Assembly (NCBI RefSeq): GCF_947502995.1
Contig: NZ_CANNBW010000013.1
Span: 62,001-126,000, forward strand
DNA length: 64,000 bases
Direction of reading: 5' to 3'
Source: an uncultured Tenacibaculum sp.
GTDB lineage: Bacteria > Bacteroidota > Bacteroidia > Flavobacteriales > Flavobacteriaceae
Positions 18,683-27,900 of the stretch are shown here, in pieces. Under the pieces are notes generated by a model. It did no database searches, was not told the origin of the DNA, and worked only from the letters and a program-made list of their open reading frames with translations. Each line of letters opens with the position of its first letter. Within the stretch, counting starts at the first letter, position 1. The position numbers were made by a program, and so were the translations under genes.

Positions 18683-19120
18683 ATGAATAATAAAATATTA
18701 ACACTATTAGTAGCTGTCATTTCAGTTGTAGGCTTCGGTCTTTTTATCAACGTAATGATTACAGATTCTGAAGACAAAATTGCAATGTCTGATGCATCTA
18801 GTCCTATAGTTACTTTCGGTATAATCATGTTTATCGCTACTGCAGCAATTGCAGTGATAGCATCTATATTAGGAGTAGCTAAAAATCCAAAAGCACTTAA
18901 AAAAACTTTATTAGGTTTAGTAGTTCTTGGAGTTATATTATTAGTTTCGTCTTTAGTTTCTGATTCTAGTCAAGTTTTAGATGCTAACAAAGAAATAATA
19001 GCAGCAGAAGGAAGTTCTGTTTCAAAATTAACAAGTACAGGTATTTGGTCTAGCCTTATTTTATTAGTGGCTGGAGGAGCATTCTTTGTATTTGATTTAT
19101 TCAAAGGATTAGTTAAATAA
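18683..19120 (+). CDS. Four-helix membrane protein of the ExbB-ExbD cluster, unknown function
   Basis: A 145-residue protein with four predicted membrane segments (about 5-24, 43-66, 74-92 and 120-142) and short polar loops. No motif is recognised. It lies between the ExbB-type and first ExbD-type genes with 13 and 6 bases on either side, so it is almost certainly a component or assembly partner of the same energising complex. Confidence 0.75.
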   Translation: MNNKILTLLVAVISVVGFGLFINVMITDSEDKIAMSDASSPIVTFGIIMFIATAAIAVIASILGVAKNPKALKKTLLGLVVLGVILLVSSLVSDSSQVLDANKEIIAAEGSSVSKLTSTGIWSSLILLVAGGAFFVFDLFKGLVK

Positions 19121-19126
19121 TAAAGT

Positions 19127-19759
19127 ATGGCAAGAAGAGAAAACCCAGAAATTAATGCAGGTTCGATGGCAGATATAGCCTTCTTGCTACTTATCTTTTT
19201 TCTTGTAACAACAACTATGGATGTAGATTCAGGTATTTCTAAGAAATTAGCTGAAAAACCTCCAAAGGATTACGATCCACCAAAAATTAAAGAGAAAAAT
19301 ATCTTTCAAATAAGTATCAATAGAAATAATGATTTATTTGTTGATGGTGACGTACTAGAGTTAAAAGATTTGAAGAGCGCTGCACTTAAATTTATCGACA
19401 ACGGTGGAGGTATAGGAAACCCAATGCCGGGTACTGATAAGGGAACAGAGTGTGACTATTGTGAAGGTGATAGAAATCCAGATTCTTCTGATCACCCTAA
19501 CAAGGCCATTATATCAATTGAAAGTGACAGAGCTGCCGATTATGGTACTTATGTGACTATTCAAAATGAATTGTTAAGTGCTTATGCTGAGTTAAGAAAT
19601 AAATTATGCCAAAGAAGATTTGGTATTTCATTCACTGAGCTAGAAGAAGCATATAAGAAAACTGGTCGTAAAGATGAGGAGTTAAAAAAGAAGCTAGAAA
19701 ATATAAAATCTAGTTATCCTCAAATTATTACTGACTTAGATTCTGATGATAGTAATTAA
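19127..19759 (+). CDS. ExbD/TolR-type biopolymer transport protein with extended periplasmic domain
   Basis: A 210-residue protein. The N-terminus shows the ExbD signature INAGSMADIAFLLLIFFLVTTTMD, one membrane helix with the proton-path Asp (Asp16 in MADIAF). The periplasmic part is longer than in classical ExbD (about 140 residues). It carries an inserted loop around residues 98-120 with CDYCEGDRNPDSSD, a possible disulfide or metal site, and a charged helical C-terminus. It should couple the ExbB channel to an outer-membrane partner. Confidence 0.9.
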   Translation: MARRENPEINAGSMADIAFLLLIFFLVTTTMDVDSGISKKLAEKPPKDYDPPKIKEKNIFQISINRNNDLFVDGDVLELKDLKSAALKFIDNGGGIGNPMPGTDKGTECDYCEGDRNPDSSDHPNKAIISIESDRAADYGTYVTIQNELLSAYAELRNKLCQRRFGISFTELEEAYKKTGRKDEELKKKLENIKSSYPQIITDLDSDDSN

Positions 19760-19777
19760 ATTATAAAACATTGAATT

Positions 19778-20251
19778 ATGTCTAAATTTAAAAAGAAAAA
19801 ATCAGGTCAACAAGCCATATCAACAGCCTCTTTACCAGACATTGTATTTATGTTATTATTCTTCTTCATGGTAACTACAGTAATGCGTGAAACTGATCTT
19901 AAAGTAGATAGTCCACGTTTACCTAGTGCAACTGAAGTAAAGAAATTAGAGCATAAAAGTTTAGTAAGTACTATCTACGTAGGTAGAGCTAAGGATAAAG
20001 AAAAATGGGGTTCTAAATACAATAGAATTCAATTGAATGATAAAATAGCTACACCAGATGATATACCAGCATTTATCTTAAATGAACGTCAGCAAGTATC
20101 TGATAAAGAGATACCATTTATGACGACTTCTATAAAGGCAGATAAAGAATCAAACGTAGGAACTTTAACTGATATTCGTTTACAGTTAAGAGAGGTAAAT
20201 GCACTTAAATTGAGTTTATCAACTCAAAAAGGAAGTAGCATTAAACAATAA
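19778..20251 (+). CDS. Second ExbD/TolR-type biopolymer transport protein
   Basis: This 157-residue protein has the ExbD N-terminus STASLPDIVFMLLFFFMVTTVM, with the conserved helix Asp in LPDIVF, followed by a periplasmic domain. It lacks the Cys-containing insert of the neighbouring paralogue. Paired unequal ExbD proteins suggest a heteromeric stator inside the ExbB channel. It is the last gene of the four-gene unit and is followed by a terminator. Confidence 0.9.
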   Translation: MSKFKKKKSGQQAISTASLPDIVFMLLFFFMVTTVMRETDLKVDSPRLPSATEVKKLEHKSLVSTIYVGRAKDKEKWGSKYNRIQLNDKIATPDDIPAFILNERQQVSDKEIPFMTTSIKADKESNVGTLTDIRLQLREVNALKLSLSTQKGSSIKQ

Positions 20252-20277
20252 GAAATATTATTTCTAAATAGTTAAAG

Positions 20278-20305
20278 AAGAGCAATAGTTTTATTGCTCT
20301 TTTTT
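20278..20305 (+). terminator. Intrinsic terminator after the ExbB/ExbD cluster
   Basis: AAGAGCAATA pairs with TATTGCTCTT around a 4-base loop and is followed by a T run. Confidence 0.9.
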
Positions 20306-20330
20306 ATTTTTATAAAGTAAATTTTAATTT

Positions 20331-20996
20331 ATGTTGAAACGTCTTTTTTGTTTAGTATTTATTATTACTTGTAATATTTTGTTTTCGCAAGCTGATTCAT
20401 TGAAGTTAGGAGACAAATATTTAGAAGATCAACTGTATTTAGGGGTAAGTTATGATATCATGTTAAATCAGCCTAAAGGAACAAGTAGTACAGGTTTTTC
20501 TTATAGTTTGTCTTTTGGCTATATCAGAGATATTCCATTAAATAGAAAGGGTAATTTTGCTATCGGAGTAGGAGCAGGTTATGGTTTTAATTCTTTCAAT
20601 CACGGAATACAAGTTCTAGATGATAGCACCATTCAACTAGCTGTAGATATTTCTTCAAATAAATTAGTATTACATAATTTGGAATTTCCAATTCAGTTCA
20701 GATGGAGAACTTCTGATGCAATTACATATTCCTTTTGGAGAATTTATTCAGGAGTAAAAATGACATATAACTTAAACAATAGTTTTAACTATGTAGAAAA
20801 CGGAAATTCATTTGAATTTGCTAATATTCCTATATACAATAATTTTCAAACAGGTTTAGAGCTATCAGCAGGTTACGGAACCTTTAATTTTTACATGTAT
20901 TATGGTTTAACTCCAGTGTATAAAAATGTAGTTATAAACAATACAAGTGTAAATTCTAATATCATTAAGTTTGGACTCATTTTTTATCTCTTATAG
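20331..20996 (+). CDS. PorT-like outer-membrane beta-barrel protein
   Basis: A 221-residue exported protein. A signal peptide (to about NILFSQ, residue 19) precedes an eight-stranded-barrel pattern of alternating hydrophobic strands ending in the C-terminal strand IIKFGLIFYLL, with a terminal aromatic/Leu pattern. Strand stretches such as FSYSLSFGYIRD and GNFAIGVGAGYGFNS resemble the PorT/porin family of Bacteroidota, in which PorT (SprT) is needed for T9SS. I cannot tell whether this is the true PorT or another family member. It lies directly downstream of the ExbB/D cluster but after a terminator. Confidence 0.68.
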   Translation: MLKRLFCLVFIITCNILFSQADSLKLGDKYLEDQLYLGVSYDIMLNQPKGTSSTGFSYSLSFGYIRDIPLNRKGNFAIGVGAGYGFNSFNHGIQVLDDSTIQLAVDISSNKLVLHNLEFPIQFRWRTSDAITYSFWRIYSGVKMTYNLNNSFNYVENGNSFEFANIPIYNNFQTGLELSAGYGTFNFYMYYGLTPVYKNVVINNTSVNSNIIKFGLIFYLL

Positions 20997-21596
20997 TTAT
21001 AGTGTGTAATAAACTATAAGTTGACAGCTAAAACCTATAAAAAAGCCCAAATAAACTTCTTTAGGAGTGTGTGCTTTAAGATCTAACCTAGCAGTAGCTA
21101 AAAGACCAGCTAAAAGCATAAAAATGACTATTAAAGGAAGTAAAGAAATATTATATATTAATTGTAAAGTCACAAAAAAACCTAAAGCACTTCCCGCCGA
21201 TAACAAATGTAAACTTGTTTTTATGTTTAAAAAGAAAATAAAGTAAACTGCAATTAAACCTAATAGAGTTCCATAAAAAAGAAAAGATAAATCATTTACA
21301 ATAGTATATTGTTGGAAGAACTTTCCTAGAAACAAAAAAATACAAGTCATTAAGAATAATGGTACTTTACGCTCTTTGATACTTGGAACTTCAAAAGACT
21401 TTATTCTTCCCGTTAATTTCAGAAAAATTAATAATAGCATCGGGAATAAATACGTAGTAATGAAAACAGTAATGAAGAGATATAACTGTTCTCTAATTGT
21501 AATATGATTTGGTGTTATTATGAAATAGGTAAGTATACCTATAGTTGGCATAACTACAGGATGCAAAATTGTTGATAAAACTTTTTGCCAACTCAT
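20997..21596 (-). CDS. Polytopic membrane protein with degenerate PAP2-like motifs
   Basis: A 199-residue membrane protein with about six helices. Weak traces of the phosphatidic-acid phosphatase type 2 signature are visible: KERKVPLF (motif 1-like), SLHLLSAGS in place of the usual PSGH, and ARLDLKAHTPKEVYLG resembling motif 3 (R-x5-H-x3-D/E-V-x2-G). The His of motif 2 is missing at the expected place, so activity is doubtful. Its stop codon is adjacent to the PorT-like gene's stop, and its start overlaps the rpoN stop by one base, so it is cotranscribed with rpoN. Confidence 0.6.
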   Translation of the reverse strand: MSWQKVLSTILHPVVMPTIGILTYFIITPNHITIREQLYLFITVFITTYLFPMLLLIFLKLTGRIKSFEVPSIKERKVPLFLMTCIFLFLGKFFQQYTIVNDLSFLFYGTLLGLIAVYFIFFLNIKTSLHLLSAGSALGFFVTLQLIYNISLLPLIVIFMLLAGLLATARLDLKAHTPKEVYLGFFIGFSCQLIVYYTL

Positions 21597-23059
21597 TAAA
21601 TTTCTTTTCTTAAACGTGCTACAGGAATATCTAGTTGTTCTCTGTATTTAGCCACTGTTCTTCGAGCTATAGGATATCCTTTTTCTTTAAGTATTTTAGA
21701 AAGTTTTTCGTCTGTTAAAGGTTTACGTTTATCTTCTTCAGCAATAACATTTTCTAAAATCTTTTTGATCTCTCTTGTAGAAACATCTTCTCCTTGATCA
21801 TTTTTCATAGACTCAGAGAAAAAATCTTTAATCAACTTTGTTCCGTAAGGAGTAGATACATATTTACTGTTTGCAACCCTAGATACCGTAGAAACATCCA
21901 TGTTAATTTGATCTGCAATATCTTTAAGAATCATTGGTTTTAACTTACGTTCATCTCCTGTTAGAAAATAATCATATTGATAATGCATGATAGAGTTCAT
22001 TGTTACCAATAAAGTCTGCTGGCGTTGTTTAATTGCATCTATAAACCATTTGGCAGCATCTAACTTTTGTTTTATGAATAAAACAGCATCTTTCTGAGAC
22101 TTACTTTTGTCTTTAGAACTCTGATATCCTTTCAACATTTCATTATACTCTCTTGAAACATGAAGTTCTGGAGCATTTCTTGAATTTAAAGTCAGTTCTA
22201 ATTGTCCATCTATAATTCTAATGGTAAAATCAGGAACAATTTGTTCAGCTATTTTATTGTTTCCAGCGTATGAACTACCAGGTTTTGGATTTAATTTAGA
22301 AATTTCACCAATAACTTCTTTTAATTCTTCTTCAGAAACATTGAATTTATCTAAAAGTTTTTTATAATGTTTCTTTACAAAATGATCAAAAGCATTTTCT
22401 AATACACTTATAGCTAAAGCTCTACTTTTAGTCTCGCTTTTAGCTTTTAACTGAATAATTAAACATTCTTTTAAATCCCTAGCACCAACACCAATTGGAT
22501 CTAATTTTTGGACAACGTTTGTAAGTACTTTTTCTACTAATTCTTCTGTTGTAAATACATTTTGTGTAAAAGCCAAGTCATCGACTAAATCGATAATTTC
22601 TCTTCTTATATATCCACTATCATCTATACTTCCAACTAAAAACTCAGCAATAGCTTTTTCTTCTTCATTTATACGGAATGTATTTAATTGATTTTTTAAA
22701 GACTGATGAAAAGTTGTTCCAGCAGCATAAGGAACTTGTTTTTCTTCATCGTCAGCAGAATAATTATTACTTTGAGTTTTATAACTCGGATATTCATCAT
22801 CACTTAAATATTCGTCAATATTTATATCCTCAGCATCAATCTTTTCATTGCCAGTATCATCATATTCACTTTCATTACTTAAGCTATCATCAAAATTATC
22901 AGCTTCTTCTTTTCCAGTATCTAATGCAGGATTTTCTTCAATTTCCTGTTTTAAACGTTCTTCAAACGCTTGTGTCGGTAATTGAATCAACTTCATCAAC
23001 TGTATTTGTTGAGGAGATAATTTTTGTAATAATTTTTGATGTAAACTTTGCTTTAACAT
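21596..23059 (-). CDS. rpoN: RNA polymerase sigma-54 factor
   Basis: Sigma-54 directs RNA polymerase to -24/-12 promoters and needs an enhancer-binding ATPase. The glutamine-rich activator-interacting region I is at the N-terminus (LHQKLLQKLSPQQIQLMKLIQLP), followed by an acidic region II (about 50-105), the core-binding domain and a helix-turn-helix. The RpoN box appears as ARRTVAKYREQL near the C-terminus. Its 487 residues are typical. No sigma-54 activator gene is seen in the window. Confidence 0.96.
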   Translation of the reverse strand: MLKQSLHQKLLQKLSPQQIQLMKLIQLPTQAFEERLKQEIEENPALDTGKEEADNFDDSLSNESEYDDTGNEKIDAEDINIDEYLSDDEYPSYKTQSNNYSADDEEKQVPYAAGTTFHQSLKNQLNTFRINEEEKAIAEFLVGSIDDSGYIRREIIDLVDDLAFTQNVFTTEELVEKVLTNVVQKLDPIGVGARDLKECLIIQLKAKSETKSRALAISVLENAFDHFVKKHYKKLLDKFNVSEEELKEVIGEISKLNPKPGSSYAGNNKIAEQIVPDFTIRIIDGQLELTLNSRNAPELHVSREYNEMLKGYQSSKDKSKSQKDAVLFIKQKLDAAKWFIDAIKQRQQTLLVTMNSIMHYQYDYFLTGDERKLKPMILKDIADQINMDVSTVSRVANSKYVSTPYGTKLIKDFFSESMKNDQGEDVSTREIKKILENVIAEEDKRKPLTDEKLSKILKEKGYPIARRTVAKYREQLDIPVARLRKEI

Positions 23060-23064
23060 AATTA

Positions 23065-23072
23065 CAAATATA
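23065..23072 (-). promoter_or_regulatory. -7 element of rpoN (possible near-leaderless start)
   Basis: TATATTTG on the minus strand lies only 5 bases upstream of the rpoN ATG at 23059, which would place transcription start at or next to the start codon. No -33 TTG at normal spacing is present, so this is a weak call. Confidence 0.28.
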
Positions 23073-23079
23073 TGAATTC

Positions 23080-23118
23080 AAAGAAAAAGAAAATCGCCAT
23101 TCTTAGCGAAGAATGACG
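23080..23118 (-). terminator. Intrinsic terminator of asnS
   Basis: CATTCTT/AAGAATG with flanking CG pairs forms a 9-10 bp stem (23095-23104 with 23109-23118). On the minus strand it is followed by a U-rich tract. It separates asnS from rpoN. Confidence 0.75.
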
Positions 23119-23146
23119 ATGATCTTGTTAATATATCACTGTAGAA

Positions 23147-24580
23147 TTAAAATTCTGCATTTTGTGGTGTTCTAGGGAAAGGAATAACGTCTCTAATGTT
23201 ACTCATACCAGTTGTAAATAACACTAAACGTTCAAAACCTAAACCGAAACCAGAGTGTACTGCTGTACCAAATTTTCTAGTATCTAAATACCACCATAAC
23301 TCTTCTTCAGGAATATCTAAAGCAGCCATTTTTTCTTTTAATACATCTAAACGCTCTTCTCTTTGAGCTCCACCAACCATTTCTCCAATACCAGGGAATA
23401 AAACATCCATAGCTCTTACTGTTTTACCATCGTCATTTAAACGCATGTAGAATGCTTTAATTTTCGCTGGATAATCGAATAAGATTACAGGACATTTAAA
23501 GTGCTTTTCTACTAAATAACGCTCGTGTTCTGATTGTAAATCTGCTCCCCACTCGTTGATTGGAAATTGGAATTTCTTCTTTTTGTTAGGCTTAGAATTA
23601 CGTAAAATATCGATAGCTTCTGTATAAGAAACACGCTTAAAGTTATTATCTACAACAAACTTTAACTTTTCAATTAAAGACATTTCGCTTCTTTCAGCTT
23701 GTGGCTTTGTTTTTTCTTCTTGTAAAAGTCTGTTTTCTAAGAACTCTAAATCATCTTTACAGTTATCTAAAACATATTGTAAAACATACTTAATAAAATC
23801 TTCAGATAAATCCATGTTTGCATCTAAATCGTAGAATGCAACTTCAGGTTCTATCATCCAAAATTCTGCTAGGTGTCTAGTTGTATTAGAATTTTCAGCT
23901 CTAAATGTTGGTCCGAATGTATATACTTTACCTAATCCCATTGCATAGGTTTCAGCTTCTAACTGCCCAGATACGGTTAAGTTCGTTTGCTTACCAAAGA
24001 AATCTTGGCCATAGTCCACTTCTCCTTCTTCGTTTAATGGTGCTTTATTTGGTTCAAAGTTGGTTACCTTAAACATCTCACCAGCTCCTTCAGCATCAGA
24101 ACCTGTAATAATAGGTGTATTTACATAATAAAATCCGTTTTGCTGAAAGTATTGATGTACAGCAAAAGAAAGTGCAGAACGCACACGCATTACAGCACTA
24201 AATGTATTGGTACGAACTCTTAAGTGAGCATTTTTTCTTAAAAATTCAAATCCATGTTTTCTAGGTTGAATAGGATATTCATCAGGATTCGAATCTCCTA
24301 AAATCTCTAAATTGTTTACTTGAACTTCAACTGATTGACCTTTACCCTGGCTCTCTACTAAAGTTCCTTTTATTGCAACAGCAGCACCAGTAGTAATTCT
24401 TTTTAATAAAGCTTCATCAGTATTTTCAAAATCAACAACACATTGAATATTCTTAATTGTAGAACCATCGTTTAATGCAATAAAACGATTACTTCTGAAG
24501 GTTCTTACCCAACCTTTCACACATACTTCTTGTAAAAACTGATCTGAACTTAAAAGCTCTTTTACACTACTTGTTGTCAT
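23147..24580 (-). CDS. asnS: Asparaginyl-tRNA synthetase
   Basis: A class IIb synthetase that charges tRNA-Asn in the cytoplasm. The N-terminal OB-fold anticodon-binding domain (about 10-110) is followed by the class II core, with motif 2 around TFRAENSNTTRHLAEFWMIEPE and motif 3 GFGLGFERLVLFTTG near the C-terminus. The ATG at 24580 gives 477 residues. A longer frame opens with TTG at 24610, but that codon overlaps the -7 element of the promoter, which rules it out. Confidence 0.96.
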   Translation of the reverse strand: MTTSSVKELLSSDQFLQEVCVKGWVRTFRSNRFIALNDGSTIKNIQCVVDFENTDEALLKRITTGAAVAIKGTLVESQGKGQSVEVQVNNLEILGDSNPDEYPIQPRKHGFEFLRKNAHLRVRTNTFSAVMRVRSALSFAVHQYFQQNGFYYVNTPIITGSDAEGAGEMFKVTNFEPNKAPLNEEGEVDYGQDFFGKQTNLTVSGQLEAETYAMGLGKVYTFGPTFRAENSNTTRHLAEFWMIEPEVAFYDLDANMDLSEDFIKYVLQYVLDNCKDDLEFLENRLLQEEKTKPQAERSEMSLIEKLKFVVDNNFKRVSYTEAIDILRNSKPNKKKKFQFPINEWGADLQSEHERYLVEKHFKCPVILFDYPAKIKAFYMRLNDDGKTVRAMDVLFPGIGEMVGGAQREERLDVLKEKMAALDIPEEELWWYLDTRKFGTAVHSGFGLGFERLVLFTTGMSNIRDVIPFPRTPQNAEF

Positions 24581-24607
24581 TATAAATAGGTTAACAAATT
24601 TCAGCGA

Positions 24608-24638
24608 CAAATATAATTTATTAGATAGAAATTACAAT
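24608..24638 (-). promoter_or_regulatory. Promoter of asnS
   Basis: On the minus strand, ATTG at 24638-24635 and TATATTTG at 24615-24608 are 19 bases apart. The predicted transcription start is about 20 bases before the ATG at 24580, which also decides the start codon. Confidence 0.7.
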
Positions 24639-24807
24639 AATGTTTATAAACTACTTACAGAAATAAGTGGATTTATAGCAGAACTTTCAAACTTTTTAAT
24701 ATTGAATTTACGGAATGAGATATTTATTTATCATTTCTTATCGAAATCGAAAATATATCATGATTATTTGATAATAATTTCATAATATTGGGGCATATAA
24801 TGTATAG

Positions 24808-24898
24808 AGATAAACTTCATATGTTTATCTGATCAATTTAAAACAAAGGTTCTCTTAATTGAGGGCCTTTTGTTTTTTTAAAACACCTACTTATAGGT
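24808..24898 (+). promoter_or_regulatory. Leader hairpins with an intrinsic terminator ahead of the LRR gene
   Basis: Three hairpins follow one another upstream of the plus-strand gene at 24951: AGATAAAC/GTTTATCT (24808-24815 with 24823-24830), a strong terminator (24840-24879: CAAAGG..CTC / GAG..CCTTTTG with a 7-T tract) and ACCTA/TAGGT (24885-24889 with 24894-24898). No gene precedes the terminator on this strand, because asnS points the other way. It therefore ends either a small RNA or acts as an attenuator. Confidence 0.45.
24840..24879 (+). terminator. Orphan intrinsic terminator 72 bases before the LRR gene
   Basis: A stem of about 13 pairs (two G-U, one bulge) with loop TTAATT is followed by TTTTTTT. 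It has no protein gene upstream on the same strand. Confidence 0.65.
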
Positions 24899-24950
24899 AT
24901 TTACTTCTAGAATTTGTGAATGTAGTTTTGATGGATTAAAGAACATATAC

Positions 24951-27900
24951 ATGAAAACAAAACTACTTTTATTACTTTCTCTTGTGGTGTTTTGGGGAGC
25001 ACAAGGACAGGTGTCACAAGCAGAGAGAGAAGCGTTAATAGCATTATATAATGCTACTGACGGTGACAATTGGACGAATAATACGAATTGGGATACGGAT
25101 CCTAATTCTAATTCGGATGTTTCAACTTGGCATGGTGTGTCTATTTTAAGAAATGGATTAGGCGAAGTCAGGGTTAGCAGAGTAGATTTATTCAATAATA
25201 ATTTAACAGGAACTTTACCCGATTTAAGTGGGTTAATAAGTACTACTATTATTCGTTTAGAAATGAATAATATTTCAGGAGAATTGGATCTATCTAAACT
25301 TCCTTCTGTGATACAATATTTGTATTTATTTGACAATAATCTTACAGGTCAAATTCCTGATTTTTCTGGATCAAATATGGTTCAATTAAGATTGGATAAT
25401 AATAATTTACAAGGAAATTTATCTGAAGCAATGTTTCCAACATCTTTAGATATGCTCACATTATCTGAAAATAACTTTTCAGGAGAATTGGATTTAAGTT
25501 CATTTAATAACCTTACTTCTGTAGCGATCAGTGATACAGGTATTAGTTATTTACAAATCCCTGCTAGTGTAAACGGAAATAATCAAGGAGCTTTAAGAAT
25601 TAAAAACACGCCGAAACTTGCCTATGTTGAAGTAAATTCCGGAATAACAAATTTTTATAATTTAAGAAACTCGTATTTTGATATTGGAGTTAGAATAGTT
25701 TCAAGTACTACAAATGTAGATCGATCAGTACGACCTGTTGTTTCAGAAAGGGAAGCTATTCCACGTTTTTTTATTGGAAGTGGATTAGATATTAGATATA
25801 GTAATACAATTAGAAATGGTTCTAATGATAAAGAGTGGATTGAAACAGAAGAGATAAATGGTGAATTAAGAATTACAGGTGTTTTTATTGCTGATAGAAC
25901 TTTGTTTAACAATGAAGTGCCTTCTCAAGTAAATGCGCTTTCAGCATTGAAACAATTAAATTTAACTGGTTGTAGTCTACAAAGATTACCTCCAGAAATA
26001 GGCGATTTACCAGAGTTGCAAATATTAAATCTATCACAAAACTCACTAGCTAGTTTACCTGTAGAATTTGGAAGTTTGCCAAAACTTGAAAATTTAGTTT
26101 TGACTTCAAATTTGTTAACAAGTTTACCAGAAGAGTTTTATAATTTAAGTACATTAAAAAACTTATCAATTCATTTTAATCAAATTCCTACATTATCAGA
26201 TAGTTTAGGAAATTTAACAGCTTTAGAACAATTTAATTTTAGTTCTAATTCTATAGATGAAATTCCTAGTTCGGTTGGTAATCTGGTTAATATGAAAACT
26301 ATACAGTTTCAAAATAATAGAATTACATTATTACCGCCAGAATTAGGAAACTTAAGATTATTAACTTCTATAACAGGTTCTAATAATCAAATAGCTAGTA
26401 TACCTTCAGAATTTGGTCAATTAACATTACTTAAGTTGTTAGATTTATCTTCTAACAGTATCTCAAATACTCCAGCAGAGTTTTCAAATCTAACCGAGTT
26501 AGAAACGCTATATTTAAATAATAACGATTTACAAGTAATAGCTGGTTTAGGAGGTTTCACTAAATTGAAATTTCTACGATTACACAATAACAGATTAGGA
26601 GAAGATAATGCAATTTTCGATACTAAACTTCCAAGTAATATAGGTGATTTATCATTGCTTCAAGAGTTAACACTTCATGATAACAAGCTTACAGAATTAC
26701 CTAATACAATTGGTAGTTTAACATTGTTAACAGAATTACCATTACAAAATAACAGATTAGGCAGTTTACCTTCTGGAATTGGAAGTTTAAATGGACTTAA
26801 AAAATTACAATTACAGAATAATCAATTAACGGGATTACCTGTAGAAATTGGAAATTTATCTGCTTTAGAGGAATTAAATATTACAAATCAAACAAGTTTT
26901 AATACTGAAACTATTTATCATCTTACTAGTTTACCAACTACGATAACAAACTTAACAAGTTTAAAAAGGTTTGAAGCAAGTTCAAATCGTATTGAAGGCG
27001 ATATAGATTTAAGTAATAGTATTACTTTAAATAATTTGCAGCTCTTTGATAATCGTATAAGTGGATTAAAATTAGGAACAGGTCCATTTTCTACTCAAGT
27101 AACTTTTAATCCGAATTTAAGTTGTATTGAAGTGCCTTCAGATCAGGTTGCTAGTTGGAAATCGACTTCCCTAAATACAGTTAGTACAGATAATGGTGTA
27201 GATTTTAGTGATAATTGTTCAGGATTTAGAGTACCACAATTAGAGCGTGAAGCTTTAATTGCATTTTATAATGCTACTGGCGGAGGAACAAATTGGAATG
27301 GTCAGTTTTGGAATACAGATCCCAATAGTTTGAGTAATGTTGGTGCATGGGGAGGTGTTACAACAGCTATAGTTAACGGACAAAAACATGTTGTAAAATT
27401 AGAAGTAAGGAATTCTGGTTTAAATGGTTTTATACCTTCTGAAATTAAAAACTTAACTGAATTAGTAGAATTAAATTTAGGAATATTTAATGGTAGAGGA
27501 AATTTAACTGAAGTAAAACCAGAAATAGGAGAGTTAACAAAATTAGAACGATTAGATTTAACAGGCCATAAGTTATCAACCTTACCTACAGAAATAGGAA
27601 CCTTATCAAGTTTAGTTTATTTAGAGTTATCAAACAATTCATTAACAAGTTTACCTTCTGGAATAGGAAGTTTAAATGCTTTAGAAGAATTAAGAATAAC
27701 CAGTCAAAATAATACAACAACAGGTGAAAAAACATTAGCTTCATTACCAAATGAAATAGGAGGATTAACAAGTTTAAAAAAGCTATCTCTTCAAGGAAAT
27801 AGATTAACTTCAATTCCTAATACTATAAATGGATTAACAGCTTTAGAGGATTTAAATTTGGGAGATAATTCTGGAAATGGGAATGAATTATCAACTTTGC

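Noticed and set aside
22678-23061. 127-codon open frame antisense to rpoN
   Set aside because: Its His/Gln/Tyr-rich translation reflects acidic codons of sigma-54 read backwards; no promoter or protein-like pattern.
24581-24610. Longer start for asnS (TTG at 24610)
   Set aside because: The codon lies in the -7 element of the promoter; the ATG at 24580 gives the usual N-terminus.
24887-25336. 149-codon minus-strand frame over the start of the LRR gene
   Set aside because: It covers the signal peptide and first repeats of a clear gene on the other strand and has no start signal or recognisable domain.
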